DNA of 64,000 nucleotides from Hawksworthiomyces lignivorus (GCA_002917075.1 NTMA01000010.1:62001-126000); one strand, 5' to 3'; numbered from the stretch's first letter, positions 1 through 12,972 are shown. Notes: a model not told the origin generated them from the sequence alone. Numbers and translations: made by a program.

Positions 1-1053
1 AATCATGGAGATGGCTATTCATCATCGAAGCAAGCATGACCATTGGTTTCGCAATTTTAAGCTCTTTTATGTTGCCAAACTACCCTCACAACACTCGTTG
101 GATTCAGGGCGATTTACGTACAATCGCTATGTGGAGGTTGGTAGAAGATGTCGGAGAGGAAGATGATACCGAAAACGACAATGTAAGCATGTGGCAAGGC
201 TTCGTAATGGCCATAAAGGACTACAAAACCTGGATTTTGGTTTGGAACCACATTTTTCTTACTGTTGGCGCCGGTATCGTTGTTTTCTATCCGACCGTCG
301 TCGGTACTCTGGGATTTTCAACGAGTTCGTATTGACCTTCCATGAGTTGCAATGTCTGTTACAAGACGTGGGTTTTGATCTAACAATGTTTTTTTGAGTA
401 GAGATCACATATGCTCTCGTCGTTCCACCTTACCTGCTCGGGTTTTGCACATCAGTTTATGGCTGCTATCACGCCGATAAGAAACAGGACCGTGTTTGGC
501 ATATGATTGGAACTTTATGCGTCACTCTGGTTGGATTGATTATCCTCGCAAGCACTCTCAACACTGGCGCTCGATATTTCTCTCTTTTCCTCGTGACTTG
601 CTTTGTATACGTTGCCTTTGATTGCAATCTAGCATGGTTCGTTATGATGTCTCCAGTTGCCCACCTTCTAACTTCTTCGAATTTGAACTCACAATAACAG
701 GATCCAAAATTGCATTCCTCGCCCGGCACCGAAGCGCGCTGCCGCAATTGCTCTAGTTAACATGCTATCACAGCTTGGGTTAGTTAACACAATTTCCTTA
801 TGAGCTGAAGATCGTCTGGCTAATTACAGTAATTAGAAATATTATTGCTAGTTACATCTATCCGGACAACCAGGCTCCACGTTACTGGATGGCTTGCACC
901 GTCGAAGGCATTGCTCTTGTGTGCTCTATTGCTCTTACTCTAGTGTTCAGTTACATGTTGAGAAGAGAAAACCGGAAACTGGACGAACAAGCAGCCGCTC
1001 GCGGTGAAGAATTGGGTGATGCTCCTGCAAAGCCCTTTCGGTACATATACTAA
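1..1053 (+). CDS. MFS transporter, allantoate permease (ACS/DAL5-like) family, 5'-truncated by window edge
   Basis: This is the C-terminal part of a plasma-membrane anion:cation symporter of the DAL5/TNA1 type. The reading frame is open from the first bases, starting in the WRWLFIIE motif typical of this family, so the 5' end lies outside the window. Three introns restore the family sequence. The first runs from about 325 to 401, with a weak GTTCGT donor, so that junction is uncertain. The second is about 636-700 and gives the W-to-IQNCIPRPAPKRAAA junction. The third is 779-835. The next exon carries SYIYPDNQAPRYW, followed by the last transmembrane helices and a charged tail ending FRYIY. 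The substrate cannot be told from sequence; relatives carry allantoate, nicotinate, pantothenate or other organic anions. The next gene downstream, a RidA-amine oxidase, is on the same strand. Confidence 0.85.
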
Positions 1054-1689
1054 GAACATGTTCGAATCGGTCATGCACGCGGCCATCAACACAACTCCAC
1101 TGCTATTGCCATGCTTCTTTAAATATCAACTATGAAGCTCTTACTAAAATTTTCAATAGCATGTATTAGTATCTAAAAATAAAAAATAGTATTTTTTCCT
1201 CTACACTCAAGCAAGCTCTTTCGTCCGCAACATCTCCATAGATTCGCTGTAGTTATTATTGCAACTTAGCTATATTAGCAGACTAGATGTCTAACTGCTT
1301 CTATTTTGGAAATGAATTAACTTTCAAGTGTGAAATTCTATTATATTTTCTGACTAAATATCGGTTCGTCATCCACACAATACCCGCAAAAAATTTGGCC
1401 ATATCCGGACAGCAATAAGATGGCAATGTGGCCACTGAGTTGTTATTCAAAACTTATGTAGTGTATACCGATTTCTTGCAAAACTATCCTACCTATTTTT
1501 TTTTTTGTCATGGCTAAGCCGTTACCTGCATCTAAAAGCCAATGGTTTGCTTTGTGATTTTTCAGTGCTTCAAGTATCCACTGCTTCATATGTCACGCGA
1601 TCGAGGCTATGACACATAATATTACCGCGCCGAATGATGCGCTATCTTTTAGGGCCTTTTCTGGCGAAAGAATGATAAGAGTATCAGCC

Positions 1690-1726
1690 GAAACACCGAT
1701 ATACTACTGAAACACCGAAACACCGA
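1690..1726. repeat. Three copies of GAAACACCGA upstream of the amine oxidase gene
   Basis: The 10-mer GAAACACCGA occurs at 1690-1699, 1709-1718 and 1717-1726; the last two overlap by two bases. The array ends about 230 bp before the amine oxidase ATG, so it could be a promoter element, but no known binding factor is recognised. The rest of 1054-1953 is AT-rich with no gene that I can support. Confidence 0.5.
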
Positions 1727-1953
1727 AGTGTCACTCCTTCATTCCAACCTTTTTCCTTATTCTCTTCCGAACCATACCATCAAATGATCTGGGCTTTCCA
1801 GGCTAGCGCCATGTATCCACCAATTTTGGTACAAGTTAACGTAGTTTGCTTATAATTTAAAGGACAGGCATTTCTGCTTTGGACAGCGCCTCTGTATTAG
1901 CTCTTCTCTCTGCAACGAAATTAGCTCGCCCGCTTCCTCTGGTGAAGTGTTAT

Positions 1954-3961
1954 ATGTACAAAAACATGGGTTCTTCGAAGACAGTCATCAAAACGCTGAA
2001 GCCGTCTCAGATTGCTAGCACGGGCCCATTTGCCCATGTTGGCCATACCGATGGGCCGGCAAGTGTCATCTTCACCTCTGGCATGGTTGGCCAGAAAGAG
2101 GATGGCAGTATCTCCGACTCTTACACTGAGCAAATCAAGCAAAGCCTCGTCAACCTCAAATATTGTCTCGAAGCATCTGGAGCAACGGTAAAAGATATTC
2201 TTAAATTAACTTACTATATTGTAAACTACGACCCAAACAATCGACCACATGCAGCTATTATTTTCGAGTGGCTTGAGGGACACCGGCCTGCTACGGCGTT
2301 GGTACCGGTTCCTCGCCTTGCTAATCCTAAATTCTTATTCGAGATTGAGGCAGTCGCGGCTGTGAGGAATCCTGCTCTTGAAGCTCCTATCCGTCTTCCT
2401 CAAGCTGGAAAAGTTGATGAGTTCGACGTCATTGTTGTTGGTGCTGGCTTGAGCGGACTTCAAGCTGCCTATGACCTCCAGAAAGCTGGACTCAAAACTA
2501 TTGTGCTGGAGGCACGGGATCGAGTTGGTGGTAAGACATGGACCGTACCAACTGCGAATGGTAAGGGATCCATTGACCTAGGAGGTGCTTGGATCAACGA
2601 CACAAACCAGAGCAAAATGTGGGCTTTGGGTCAAAGGTTCGGGATGGAGTATATTGTCCAGACTACGGAAGGAGACTGTGTTTTGCAAGGTTATGGACGC
2701 TTTCCTTTTGGAGAACTTCCTCCTGTAAGTGGACGAGAATCACCTCTACGTATGAAAGTAGGTGCTTACTGTCCAATAGTTTCAGAGCGAAGAAGAACGC
2801 GAGAATTTTGCCGCTTTTCGGGATCTCGTGGAAGAGAAGTGTCAGACTATTGACATCGAAAAGCCGTGGACTGGAGACGGCAAGTACTATGACAGCATGA
2901 CATTCGACGAATTTGCGAAGAAGTCGGGAGCAAATGCCAAGACTACAGAGTACGCCAATCTTTGGATACGGGCCATGGTCGGAATCGACGGCACGGAGAT
3001 CAGTGCTCTTTATTTTCTCCATTACTGCAAGAGTGGTGGCGGTTTTAAGCAAATGAGGTCAGACGGGAAACATGGTGGACAGCATCTTCGCAGCAAGACA
3101 GGTGAGTGTCCAGTACCACGTATGCACAGATGTCAGACTCTATCCTAACGATGTGTAGGATCGCAACCTTACTCTGACGGCTTAGCCGGTCTTTTGACTC
3201 CTGGTTCTGTTCTCTTATCAACCCCTGTCTGTGGAATACGACAAGCTGGGAAGACATGCGTTATCACAACATCGAACGGACTCACGCTTCGAAGCAAGAA
3301 GGTTGTTGTATCCGTCCCTACACCTCTGTATCGCGATATTACATTTAACCCTCCACTGTCCGGAGACAAACTGAAGTTGTCTTCCGCTACTCGCCTGGGC
3401 TATTTTGCCAAGGTCATTCTTGTGTATTCTTCTCCTTGGTGGACAGAGTCTGGATTGGCGGGACTTGCTCATTCCTTCAACACAACAGAAGATGGTAAAA
3501 CCGGCAATGGTTCAGGTCCTATCACGCTCATTCGGGATACATCCGATGCTGAGGCGGGTGTATATGCATTGACTTGTTTCACTCTAGCCAACACAGGTCG
3601 CGAGTGGTCAAAGCTTCCAGCTTCTCAACGTCGGGCGGAAGTTTTATCCCAAGTCGTGCAAATGTATTCTGATGTTGACCCGTCATTGATTTATGCACCA
3701 GTAGAAGTGTTTGAACAAGAATGGGCAAAGGAGGAGTGGAGCAAAGGCTGTCCTTGCCCAGTCACTCCACCCGGTGTTCTCAGCACAGTTGGATATTGCA
3801 TCCGCGAACCATTTGGCAATGTGCATTTTGTCGGGACGGAAACGAGTGTTGTGTGGAAAGGCTATATGGAAGGCGCGGTCCGCAGTGGAGAAAGGGGGGC
3901 GGCTGAAGTCATCGAGGCTCTCCATAAGGAAGATGTGAAGAAGGCCCAGGCGAAATTGTAG
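1954..3961 (+). CDS. RidA (YjgF/YER057c)-flavin amine oxidase fusion protein
   Basis: Predicted FAD-dependent amine oxidase of about 631 aa with an N-terminal RidA-type domain. Exons are 1954-2724, 2780-3101 and 3159-3961. ATG 1954 and ATG 1966 are both possible starts; the longer open frame begins at a TTG. Residues about 10-135 form the RidA fold (TSGMVGQ, LKLTYYIVNY, PRLANPKFLFEIEAVA). Next comes the dinucleotide-binding motif VVGAGLSGLQAAYDL and VLEARDRVGGKTW. The C-terminus carries the monoamine-oxidase signature HFVGTETSVVWKGYMEGA. RidA proteins hydrolyse reactive imines or enamines, which amine oxidases release, so the fusion is chemically sensible (inference). As I recall, the same architecture occurs in the Exophiala aminopentol (fumonisin) amine oxidase. 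The real amine substrate here is unknown. No lesions were seen. Confidence 0.88.
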
Positions 3962-4184
3962 GATGAAAGGTGCATAGCATATTCATCAAGTATTGTTATT
4001 ATCTTAATACCTGCAAATGCATTGATATCGAAAATGTATGTATATGACAACTTTTCAATGTAGTTTACTATCTATAACATTGTCTCTTTGATAAATTGCG
4101 TTATAATGATTATTCTCAAATTCAAAGAGATGCTACCACCAATTCAATCCTCCTCTACAGTGGTTGACTATTCGTACTTTTCAG

Positions 4185-4228
<44 letters not shown>
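4185..4228 (+). repeat. Homopolymer A tract (44 A)
   Basis: Forty-four consecutive A residues lie between the amine oxidase 3' end and the convergent GH62 gene. No target-site duplication or retroelement coding sequence is evident beside it, so I read it as a simple repeat. The surrounding 3962-4673 is AT-rich 3' flanking sequence with no gene. Confidence 0.9.
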
Positions 4229-4234
<6 letters not shown>

Positions 4235-4673
4235 AGTCCGCTAAAACTGCAATTGTCAAAATATTTGTAGTATGAAGTTCAAATATGACATTTATTTACA
4301 AAAGGCGATTGAATTATTATATTTTGTCCCTAGATTACATATTTTGTAATAATTTATTCAAGCTGTAATTTTGTGAAATCGTAGTATATATCCCTTAACA
4401 ATTTTTTTTCCCACATAAACTAAGGTTTGACCGCTAAAACATATGCTATAGAACTCGCTATCAGAAAATTACATTTTCACGTGGAAATTATACACGCCAC
4501 ATAACAGGCAAAGCCATAAAAATACATTTCAAGAATATCTATAAGCTAGTAAATAGATATATATTTTTCCAAGTATTTCTTTTGTATTTTGTTGTAGATG
4601 TGCATAGTCAAACTTGTTGTGTTTTTTCACATGTTAGACCCAAGCACGACGACTTTTGTCAATCAACAGTATG

Positions 4674-5672
4674 CTAATATTGCAAAGTAAGCAGCCCAGG
4701 TCGATAAGGGTATGTGCCGTAGTTACCACCCGAGTCAGTAGCCCGCCCCTGATAGAGAAGTTGCAGGTGACATGGATCAATGGACATGGTTTGGTCCGGG
4801 TTGTTGCGAACCAGATCGCCGTGGCTAATATCGTTGGTCCACGTAGCGCCAGAGTTCGCCTTTCCAGCGAACGGCTGACTTTCGCTTGTAGCCTGCGGTG
4901 TCCAAGTACCGTTTAGACTAGTAGCTGTGAATGAGCGAAAATAACGCCCATTTGATCCAATCGCTTCCACTATCATAAGATATGCACTTTGTCCCTGAAT
5001 TGTATATACCTGGACAGCTTCAAACAGATTGTTTTTTGTATCGGTGAGAACCACCTCCGAAGTTGTGCCAAAACTTCCAGGAAAGTTATTGATTGGCATG
5101 CTGGCTTTGTAGATTCTACCGTTATCTCCTGCAAAGAAGAGATACATGGCCGTATCATCACCAATGACTGTCTGATCTATACAGCCAGTGCTAGAGTCAG
5201 ATATCTTTCCAGAAAATAACGTCTGCGGTGACGACCATCCGTTTGCATCGGTAGGATCGCTTGCTGTCCGGTATGAAAATGAAGTCGTACCCCACTGATA
5301 TGCAAGAACCCATATGCTCTTTGGAGCGAAATAAAATAGGGTTGGCGCCACAGTAGCCACATTCATGTTATGTTGCGTAGCTGAAGCCATATCAGACCAA
5401 TTACTGAAAACTCCAAAATTCATGGATCCCCATCCTGATCCAGTGTTGTGGGTTGTCGCATATACGAGATGCTGGCCTTTGTAGATAACATTGGTGAAAT
5501 CTTTCAGAGAGACCCACCCTGTTTTTGGGTTGGCTAAAGGACCAGTCGATGTCCAGCGGTATGTTGATGAGAGAGTGCATGTGCTGTTTGGTTGAGCACT
5601 CACCTCTTCAGCCCAACTCAACAACATTGCACTAATGCACACAAGAGTAATCTTCATACTTGTTGACTTCAT
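4674..5672 (-). CDS. Secreted GH62 alpha-L-arabinofuranosidase
   Basis: Single-exon gene of 332 aa. GH62 enzymes remove arabinofuranosyl side chains from arabinoxylan outside the cell. The chosen start (MKSTSMK at 5672) gives a normal signal peptide (hydrophobic [14 protein letters not shown], cleavage probably near VSAQ); the frame is open 26 codons further upstream but would bury it. The mature protein begins with the family segment [16 protein letters not shown]. It then has [18 protein letters not shown], the region [44 protein letters not shown] and a C-terminal PYRPGLLTL. There is no carbohydrate-binding module, and length is normal for a catalytic-domain-only member. Its 3' end faces the amine oxidase gene convergently. 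Confidence 0.93.
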   Translation of the reverse strand: MKSTSMKITLVCISAMLLSWAEEVSAQPNSTCTLSSTYRWTSTGPLANPKTGWVSLKDFTNVIYKGQHLVYATTHNTGSGWGSMNFGVFSNWSDMASATQHNMNVATVAPTLFYFAPKSIWVLAYQWGTTSFSYRTASDPTDANGWSSPQTLFSGKISDSSTGCIDQTVIGDDTAMYLFFAGDNGRIYKASMPINNFPGSFGTTSEVVLTDTKNNLFEAVQVYTIQGQSAYLMIVEAIGSNGRYFRSFTATSLNGTWTPQATSESQPFAGKANSGATWTNDISHGDLVRNNPDQTMSIDPCHLQLLYQGRATDSGGNYGTYPYRPGLLTLQY

Positions 5673-6938
5673 TGTACAAGATAGTCTTACCAAGATGGAC
5701 ATCCAAAAAAAAAGCAGCAAAGCAATGAAGTCAATGAGAAAATGAGACAACTGAGTAAATGAGCAGAATGGAAAATATACCTAGATTCATGTCATTTTCC
5801 AATATTTCTACGGGTCCAATTATCCACTAATCCCACATCCAATTATTAATTATCTAGATATATGGTAGAAGAGCGGAGGGCGATCTTCCAGAATCTGTTG
5901 TGATTCTATACATAATTTCCAGGCTTATTATTATTAATTAGGTACGGAGTACACCCCTCGAAACAACTGTTCGCAGAAACGGATTGTCGTTCTGCCGCAT
6001 GGCACCGCCTTTTTCATCTATTGAAGTATCGCTCTGTGGCGGCAGTATCATCAGAACGTCTCCAATCCCAATTTTTGAGTTTCTCGGGACGAGAACACCG
6101 TACCTCTTAACATGAATATATGATAATATACCAATCAAAGCTATAGGTAAAATTTGCTAGATGCGCAGAAAACTGTTGACATCTTTGGCAACTTTTTGTG
6201 AATATATTGTGACGCAGCTGAATAGGAAATTGGTTTCCTAAAAATCGATTTGCTGAAACGAAATTACATTGTGGTCAAATAGTCCATTGTAAAGCGCTGT
6301 GCTAGGGTACATAACTGAAGACGCCATAGTAAATAGCCCCAATAAGCCACTACTAACTCAAAATACATGGCGTATAGCAACGCAACCCCCCCCCCTTCTC
6401 CTGATTTACATGACCTGCAAGTAATTCTACTATAAAACTCGAGATCTGGGGTACTGCGTGTGATTCTTACTTGTATGGATGAGCTTGAGGGCATTGGCAG
6501 AGAAAAAGTTGTAAAATATACTTATTACTTTGTTCAGACAATCTTTATTTTTCCTTTCCTTTATTTCATATTATATGAAATATACAAGCGATGTGTATCT
6601 GATCGGTGATAATGTTAGCGAGAACCATCGAGCGAAGTGTCCTTGCATGAAAAGGGTGCCTCTCACAGTAATGTAAGGTGTGATTGCGATTTTTTTGCTG
6701 TTTATGGACAATGACAGAATCAAAATAGATTCTTTGTAGTTCACATCTTAATGCCGATAAACTGCATCTACAAATTTTATTTATTTAATATGTATTTGTC
6801 TAGGGAGCTTCAAAATTATCTGCACAGCTTCCAAAGGTCGGCTTATTTCTCTTTCAATGATGGGCCTACTTCAATAAAATTTGATTGTCTCTGTTTACTG
6901 TGACAAGGGTAATAGCTCCTACTTTTCTCTATTGCACA
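5673..6938. other. Intergenic, AT-rich, no supported gene
   Basis: Nothing with coding character is convincing here. It contains one copy of the palindrome-like 11-mer GTACGGAGTAC at 5942-5952 and a C9 run near 6387. The region lies between the GH62 start and the 3' end of the NRPS-like gene, so it should hold the GH62 promoter. Confidence 0.6.
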
Positions 6939-9900
6939 CTACAAATTCCATTGATTCAGCCATGTCTCCATCATCTTGGCCCCGGTAACTGGTAGTTCGC
7001 GAAGAGCGGTGCTTCTCTTTTCGGTTAGAGCAGTAGCGAACCGCGGCCGAAACCCATCGTCTGAAGCAAGGTGAGACAAAAACTGGATAAGTCGAAATGC
7101 AGATACTGAGGCCTCATCCTCTTCATTGGCCGCTTCAGCAGCCTTTATTAATGTTGCGACCCATTCCGCTAAGCTTATTACTTCTACATTGTCGCCGCTA
7201 GACTTGAAGCGTTTTTGCACTGATGGCAAAAGTTCTTCAGACCATTTGACCGGACGAGGATGGACAGCATGCGCAATGACTGAAGCATCGGCTTCAGGAT
7301 CTGACTGTGTTGATGGGCTTACACTGTCAATCCGAGCCAGATCGAGAATGACCTCTGCTAAATAGTCGACAGGTATCCAGTCAACTATGTCATTGCGACC
7401 AAGAGATGCGGGAATTTTTTTGGCTTTTGCAGAAAATTTGACAATCTATGAATGGTTAATAGCGAGTTCTAAAACCAAAGAAAAGAGTAGATAAATTCTT
7501 CTACTTACGCTGGGAAACCATTCTTTCTCGTTCCAGACACCTCGCTCATGCCCTTGTTTCACCGGACCACTAATCTGGCCAACACGGCAAATTGTCACGG
7601 GGATGTGGTTCTCTTTAGCAGCAGCCTTGAGCAAGAGCTCGGCGATAAGTTTTGACTCGCCATATCCGTTTCCTGCAACTGCAAGGTTCGTTATCGGATT
7701 TTCTTGGACGAGCGCCATGCCACCAGTCGCCGGATACCTATTGGCAACGCCAACAGATGATGTGAAAAGCAAATGAGGCGGTGGTATATTTTTGTGGCGC
7801 TTAGAAGTGGCGTCTGTGGCAAATTCGACGAGGTTGCAGATGCCTTGTATGTGAGGTTCGAATGACGTGACTGAGAGGTTGAAATCGACTTGCCACTGTG
7901 TATGAATTACATGTGTGGCGTTAATTTCAAGGTAGTTGTAATCGTCGACTGTAAGTCCAAGTCGTGTTTCCGAGAGCGTCGCATGGCGGAACCGTACTTT
8001 CTTACTTCCGCATATGTCTGTAACGGTCCCGCGTCTTGTTTGCAGCTCGTGATGTTTTGTTGCTCCTCCATCACCAGCACGGTTGAGACACCACACTTCT
8101 CTCACTGCCTCAGAGCGGATTAGCTCCTCAAGTACATATGATCCCAGGCTACCTGTGCTTCCCGTAAGCAAAATTACAAATCCATCCCTGGGTTTCTCCA
8201 AAGTCAATGGTTGTTGCGGCGTTGAATTTTCTAGTTGGCCTATGTGCTGTCCAGGCCTTGGGAGGGCTTGCAGGTAACGTTGTAGAAGTTTCGACGCCTG
8301 TGATTCGCCATTTGCATGCTCCATACCATTTGTGAGACTATTCTTTTCCTGTTCTCGGTCCTTAAGGCCATGTAACTGCCGTAAGGCCGTAACAAGCTCT
8401 GATAAAGTTGGGTTTTGATAAATTAAAGACATGGGCACATCTTTGGGGGAGATGCGTGAGTCTTTCTGCGAAATTCCCCGTAGAATTTGCCTTCTGATTG
8501 TAAGTACTTGCAATGAGTCCAGCCCAACCACTGTGAATAGGTCATCACTGCTACCGACATCATCCAGTTTAGCCAGACTCTGTAAGAATTCTCTTAATGA
8601 GTGACTTAGAGAACCAATATCGGAAAAGTCGATAGCCGGCAGCAATCCGTTGTGGTCAGAATTATCATTGCTGATGTCACTGCTTTCTGCCCGTGAATAT
8701 ATGGTGTCAAGTTCTTCTTTATACAAATCGATGGTTGGTCCACGACGAACGGTGCCTTTTCCCGTCTTGACAAATGGCTTGTTTTGTTTGCCCACAACAA
8801 TAAAGTCTTGGTAGATTTGAGCGTGGGCCGGGGCAACGCTATTTGCTTCCTCAACTGTGGGCCAGATGCTTCTGATAAATGCAGCAACCTTTTCTGGATT
8901 TTGGCCATCTGCATTGTCAACGGCTTCTGCCATTGGCTGTACCAGGAGCGCTGTTTGAAACCGCGCCTGCCCTACCACAATCACATCGCTAATAAGAGGA
9001 TGCGCTCCAATTGTTAGCTCCATGGCTTGTGGCTGTACTTTCTCTCCATTGGAAAGAACAATAACGTTATCGATTCGACCCTCATAGCGATACAGGTTAG
9101 GTTTTGTTGGATGTTTTGAAAACAAGTCTCTGAACGAATAAGTGTCTAGATCCGGAAATGTCGAGAAAATTGGCTGCCACTTTGCAAGCTTAGCATTGCG
9201 AACAGCAACTAGCTCATATAGCCCTCCGCCGCGATCTTGAAACTCATTGCCCGTATCAGGATGGACATGAGTGTAGAACCAATCTTCAGGATCAGTCTCC
9301 ACAGCTGGAAGCCAGCCAGTCTCTGTTGTACCGATGCCTTGACGCAAGATCGTGTGCTGAGACACACGTTCGCCTATTGCGTGACTCAGTGGCCCTCCAG
9401 CGTAACCAACAGCGTTGATTGAATTGAGCAATTGAATATAATCTTCATCTTTGGCTATGTCCTCGAGTAATGACGGAGGTAGGTACATGGCCGAAGGCCG
9501 CGCTTTTTGAATGATGTCTGCAATGACATCTGCCGTCAGAACTGGTAGTGCCGGCCCAAAAATAATTGTGCCACCGTGTAACAGTGGCCATAAAATGCCG
9601 TTGTTCAGGCCAGCAGCATGGAAGAATGGAAAGCCTAGATAGACCCTTGTGCTCCAAATGTCTTCGAGCAAAAGCGGCCTCCCGTCAATGGGCCGTAAAA
9701 TTGTATTGGCTTCCACGTAAGCAATACTATCTAGATAGCGCACAACCGGCTTTGGGTGGCCGGTGCTACCACTGGTGTGTAAGACCCAAACAGGATCTCT
9801 TCCGGCTTCTTCCACAGTCTTCCCGTAAGGATAGTGTTGGACTGGCGTTGGGTCGACAAAGAAATCCAGGTCTGGTAACTCAACAAGTTTCAGCTCGACA

Positions 9901-10319
9901 GTCTTCAAGTCGATAACCCTTTGGATATGAGATCCACGTGATGGTACAAGCCAGGTTCTGCAGCCAGCCGCCTGGATGACAGCTGCGTCACCCTCAGGAC
10001 TGTTGCGCAATGAAGTGTACAGCATCACAAAGCCGCTTTTCACTGCAGCTATCACAAGAATATAGTATCGGAGATCCGGCGGTCCACTGTAACCTAGGCG
10101 CGGAAAGTTGACGCCCTGGCCAAGCGAGTGTTCTATCCAGTGAGCTGCACGATTGACCGCGTTGGAAAATTGACGCGAAGATATTTTTATCCATGGCTGT
10201 TTAAGGTCAGTGGAGGTAGGATATTCATACAGGATCCGATCTGGTTCTTCTGCAGAGAGATCGTCCACAATATTGGGAAGTAGTCGAGTGCCGACTCTTG
10301 AATTTAGTTTCGCCATCAT
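6939..10319 (-). CDS. NRPS-like adenylate-forming reductase (A-T-R)
   Basis: Two exons, 10319-7509 and 7445-6939, encode about 1105 aa. The order is adenylation (about 20-560), thiolation (about 570-640) and thioester reductase (about 720-1100). The A domain shows LHTSGSTGHPKPVVR, GIGTTETGW and YRYEGRIDNVIVLSNGEK. The carrier domain shows VGLDSLQ, with the phosphopantetheine serine. The R domain begins LLTGSTGSLGSYVLEEL and has the YGESK catalytic motif. There is no condensation domain. Such enzymes activate a carboxylic acid as the AMP ester, load it and release it reductively as an aldehyde or alcohol; they include alpha-aminoadipate reductase-like and secondary-metabolism reductases. The substrate is not predictable by eye. 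The start is the double ATG at 10319/10316; the frame is open slightly upstream without an ATG. It is divergent from an MFS gene. Confidence 0.88.
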
Positions 10320-10997
10320 GGAAGGCAGTGCTTCTCGAATAAGACTATTCCGGGGACGCACAACCCAATGTCAAGTTAGATTAATGGAGTAATACGCAAT
10401 TAAAATTTAAGCCATCCTCCTTTTAAATTCAGTTCTTGGCCTTTGTTCATTGCATTATTAATTTTCTTTTTTTTGAGGTGAGGACTACTATGTGCCGGGT
10501 TTTGAATTTGATTTCGGTGAGTAACACATAGGCGTTACCGTTTAAGCATCGCCGAAACCGACGGTCTACTGCGCACGGAGGTCTCATATCAGGCTAGCGT
10601 CTATCACGCAACATTTAGATAAATTGACGAGTTCTTATACCGCATCCACACTTCCGCACTCTATTTGCCTTTAAGATTTTCTAAATCTTGTGCAATATCT
10701 ATAGTTTCCCGGGTCCGGCGATGCGGCGTTGCCTCAGAGCTGCTAAAAAGGGGTCCCATCACCGGTACGGCGGTATCTGAGAATTTGCCACATTGAGAAG
10801 CTTCGCGTTCGCGACATATCCTAAGCGTGTGTTGCGTGCTTCAAGACTTTCCTCGAGATGGACAGTTATAATTGGCGATCCCGGCCCCATGTTGGTCAAA
10901 AGAGCTGCAGCAGTGGACTGCAAGAAGGAGCTCCTGTATCGACTTGACCTGCAGCATTGTTCTCGGTGAAACTGGTGCTCACCTAACACTCCTCAAA
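10320..10997. promoter_or_regulatory. Divergent promoter region between NRPS-like gene and MFS gene
   Basis: About 680 bp separate the two start codons, which point away from each other, so this stretch must hold both promoters. Part of it is an open frame (10872 onward) that reads into the MFS start, but the family-like N-terminus begins only at ATG 10998. No specific element was recognised. Confidence 0.5.
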
Positions 10998-12972
10998 ATG
11001 GGCCTCTGGATTCTTGAGCCTGACACCGATGAGGTTGTCCCGGGCACCGTTCATCTTCAGAAAGAAGCAGAGAAACGCATCCGCAACACAACATTTCTCA
11101 AGCATGGCACAGGCAGGCATTCAGGCCTTGTCTTAGCACCACAGCCATCCGATTCACCAAATGACCCGCTTAGTGAGATTCCACATCTATATCGGACAGG
11201 CATACAATTCTTGCCAATGCTAACAAGAGCCGACTTGGGCAGATTGGAGTAAAACGCGAAAAATTCTCACGTCTTTGTTCCTCAGTGCTGGCACTGGGCT
11301 CATGGCTGGTACACACAACTTCATCAATCCTGCTAACGCTTCGATGGCCAAAATTTTCCACACTAGCGCGAACACAATTTCGCAAAGCGTCAGCGTTGTT
11401 TTGCTAACTCTCGGTGTTAGTGCCGTGTTGACGAGTCCAGCGGCACGTATCTGGGGAAAGCGACCAATTCTTCTTTTGTCTAATATTGTTGCTATGATTG
11501 GATATGCCATTGTTGCAGCTGGAAGAGAAAGCATCGTTGCTTTGTTTGTTGGTCGTGGCATTCACGGCCTTGGTATTGCAGGCTTAGAGTACCTTGTCAG
11601 CTCAAGTGTAGGCGATCTCTTCTTTGTCCACGAACGTGGAGTTCATTTGGCGCTCTGGCATTATGCTCTGTCGGGCGGCAACGCCCTAGGTCAGCCGATT
11701 GGCACTGCTATTTTCTCAGCTCAAGGTTGGCGGTGGCCATTTATCTGGGCGTAAGTTTCTTTGTGCTACTTTTCGTTTTGCCAACACTCGTCGGAGTTTC
11801 ACTGTAAGCTGACTGATATCTTCACATTCCTAGCATCGTCGTTATCGGAGTGTATACCATTGTCCTCTTTCTGATATGTCCTGAGACGACATATAATCGT
11901 CCTTTGCAGCTTGATATCGACATTGAGGAAGACATCATTGATGACAGCAGTAGCGAGACCTTTGAAAATTCGGGTTCCGCCACTTCATTTTCCAAGACCA
12001 AAGATGCTGAAATCAAAATTGCAGAAGGAGAAGCTCGTAGCGAAAAGTCATCGCAGGGCGAAGATGGCTTGACAGCAAATCAAGACCTTGAGAGAGCCGC
12101 TCCCAATGCAACACTAAGTGCCGGTAGAACCACTACTCCCGACACCAAGCTCACATATTTGGAGGGCCTTAGAGTATACAACGGCCGGTTCAGTGATGAA
12201 TCTTTCTGGCGCGCGCTAATTACTCCATGGAGTGCATTCCTTCTACCTGCCGTGTCTTGGGCGGCATTTGCTTACGGATGGTCTGTAGCTGTTGCAGCAT
12301 CTTTCTCAGTTGGTCTCAGCAGCATTTTTACCAAAGCACCATATAATTTCACAAACAACCAAGTCGGTTTAACCGTCTTCTCGTCTTTCGTTGGGGCTTC
12401 TTTAGGAAGTTTTATCCCAGGACCTGTATCAGATTGGCTTGTGACTTATATGTCCAAGAAAAACAAAGGTGTCTATGAGCCAGAGTTCCGCGTTGTGCTC
12501 TCTGTTCCGTCTTTCTTTTTGGGTCTGCTTGGATTTTGGGGCTTCGGTTGGTCTCTCCAGGTCCGCGCTCACTTCATGATTCCCGTTTTCTTTTATGGTC
12601 TTTCAATTTTCGCTGGCGCCATTAATTCGCTTATCTCGAATACTTATCTCCTCGACTGCCATCGTGCGCAAGCACAAGATGGATATGCCGCCGTCACAAT
12701 ATTCCGGGGTATCTCCAGCTTCGTTATGACGTTTGTGATCAATACCTGGATTCAGCGCAGTGGTTACAGAGACGTCTATTTCTGGATGGGCGCAATTCAT
12801 GGCCTTGCTTGTATAATTGGCATGTTTTTATATGTCTTCGGTAAAAAGGTTAGTGAATTATCTTGACGCATTATGAACGGAGACGTTAGTTAACAAAATC
12901 AAACAGATTCGCTATTCTATTTCCAAAAACAAGTTCATACAGAGCAAATTAGCAAAGCGGAAGTTTTCATAA
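10998..12972 (+). CDS. MFS drug/metabolite transporter
   Basis: Four exons: 10998-11172, 11243-11750, 11834-12848 and 12907-12972. The first junction restores DPLNWSKTRK, the usual entry to the first helix. The last small exon replaces a premature stop after KKV and gives the normal basic tail IRYSISKNKF. The N-terminal half has GTHNFINPANASMAKIF and GRGIHGLGIAGLEYL. A long acidic cytosolic loop follows (about residues 235-320), then a second helix bundle starting FWRALITPWSAFLLPAV. The fold is that of a 12-helix DHA1-type proton antiporter. Head-to-head placement with the NRPS-like reductase suggests export of that enzyme's product (inference only). Confidence 0.88.

Noticed and set aside
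4185..4228. Poly-A as the tail of a retroelement insertion
   Set aside because: No target-site duplication or reverse-transcriptase remnant was found nearby; a simple microsatellite is the plainer reading.
12840..12866. MFS C-terminus ending KKVSELS by read-through
   Set aside because: A GTTAGT donor and a downstream acceptor give the family-typical tail IRYSISKNKF, so the short ending is an intron artefact.
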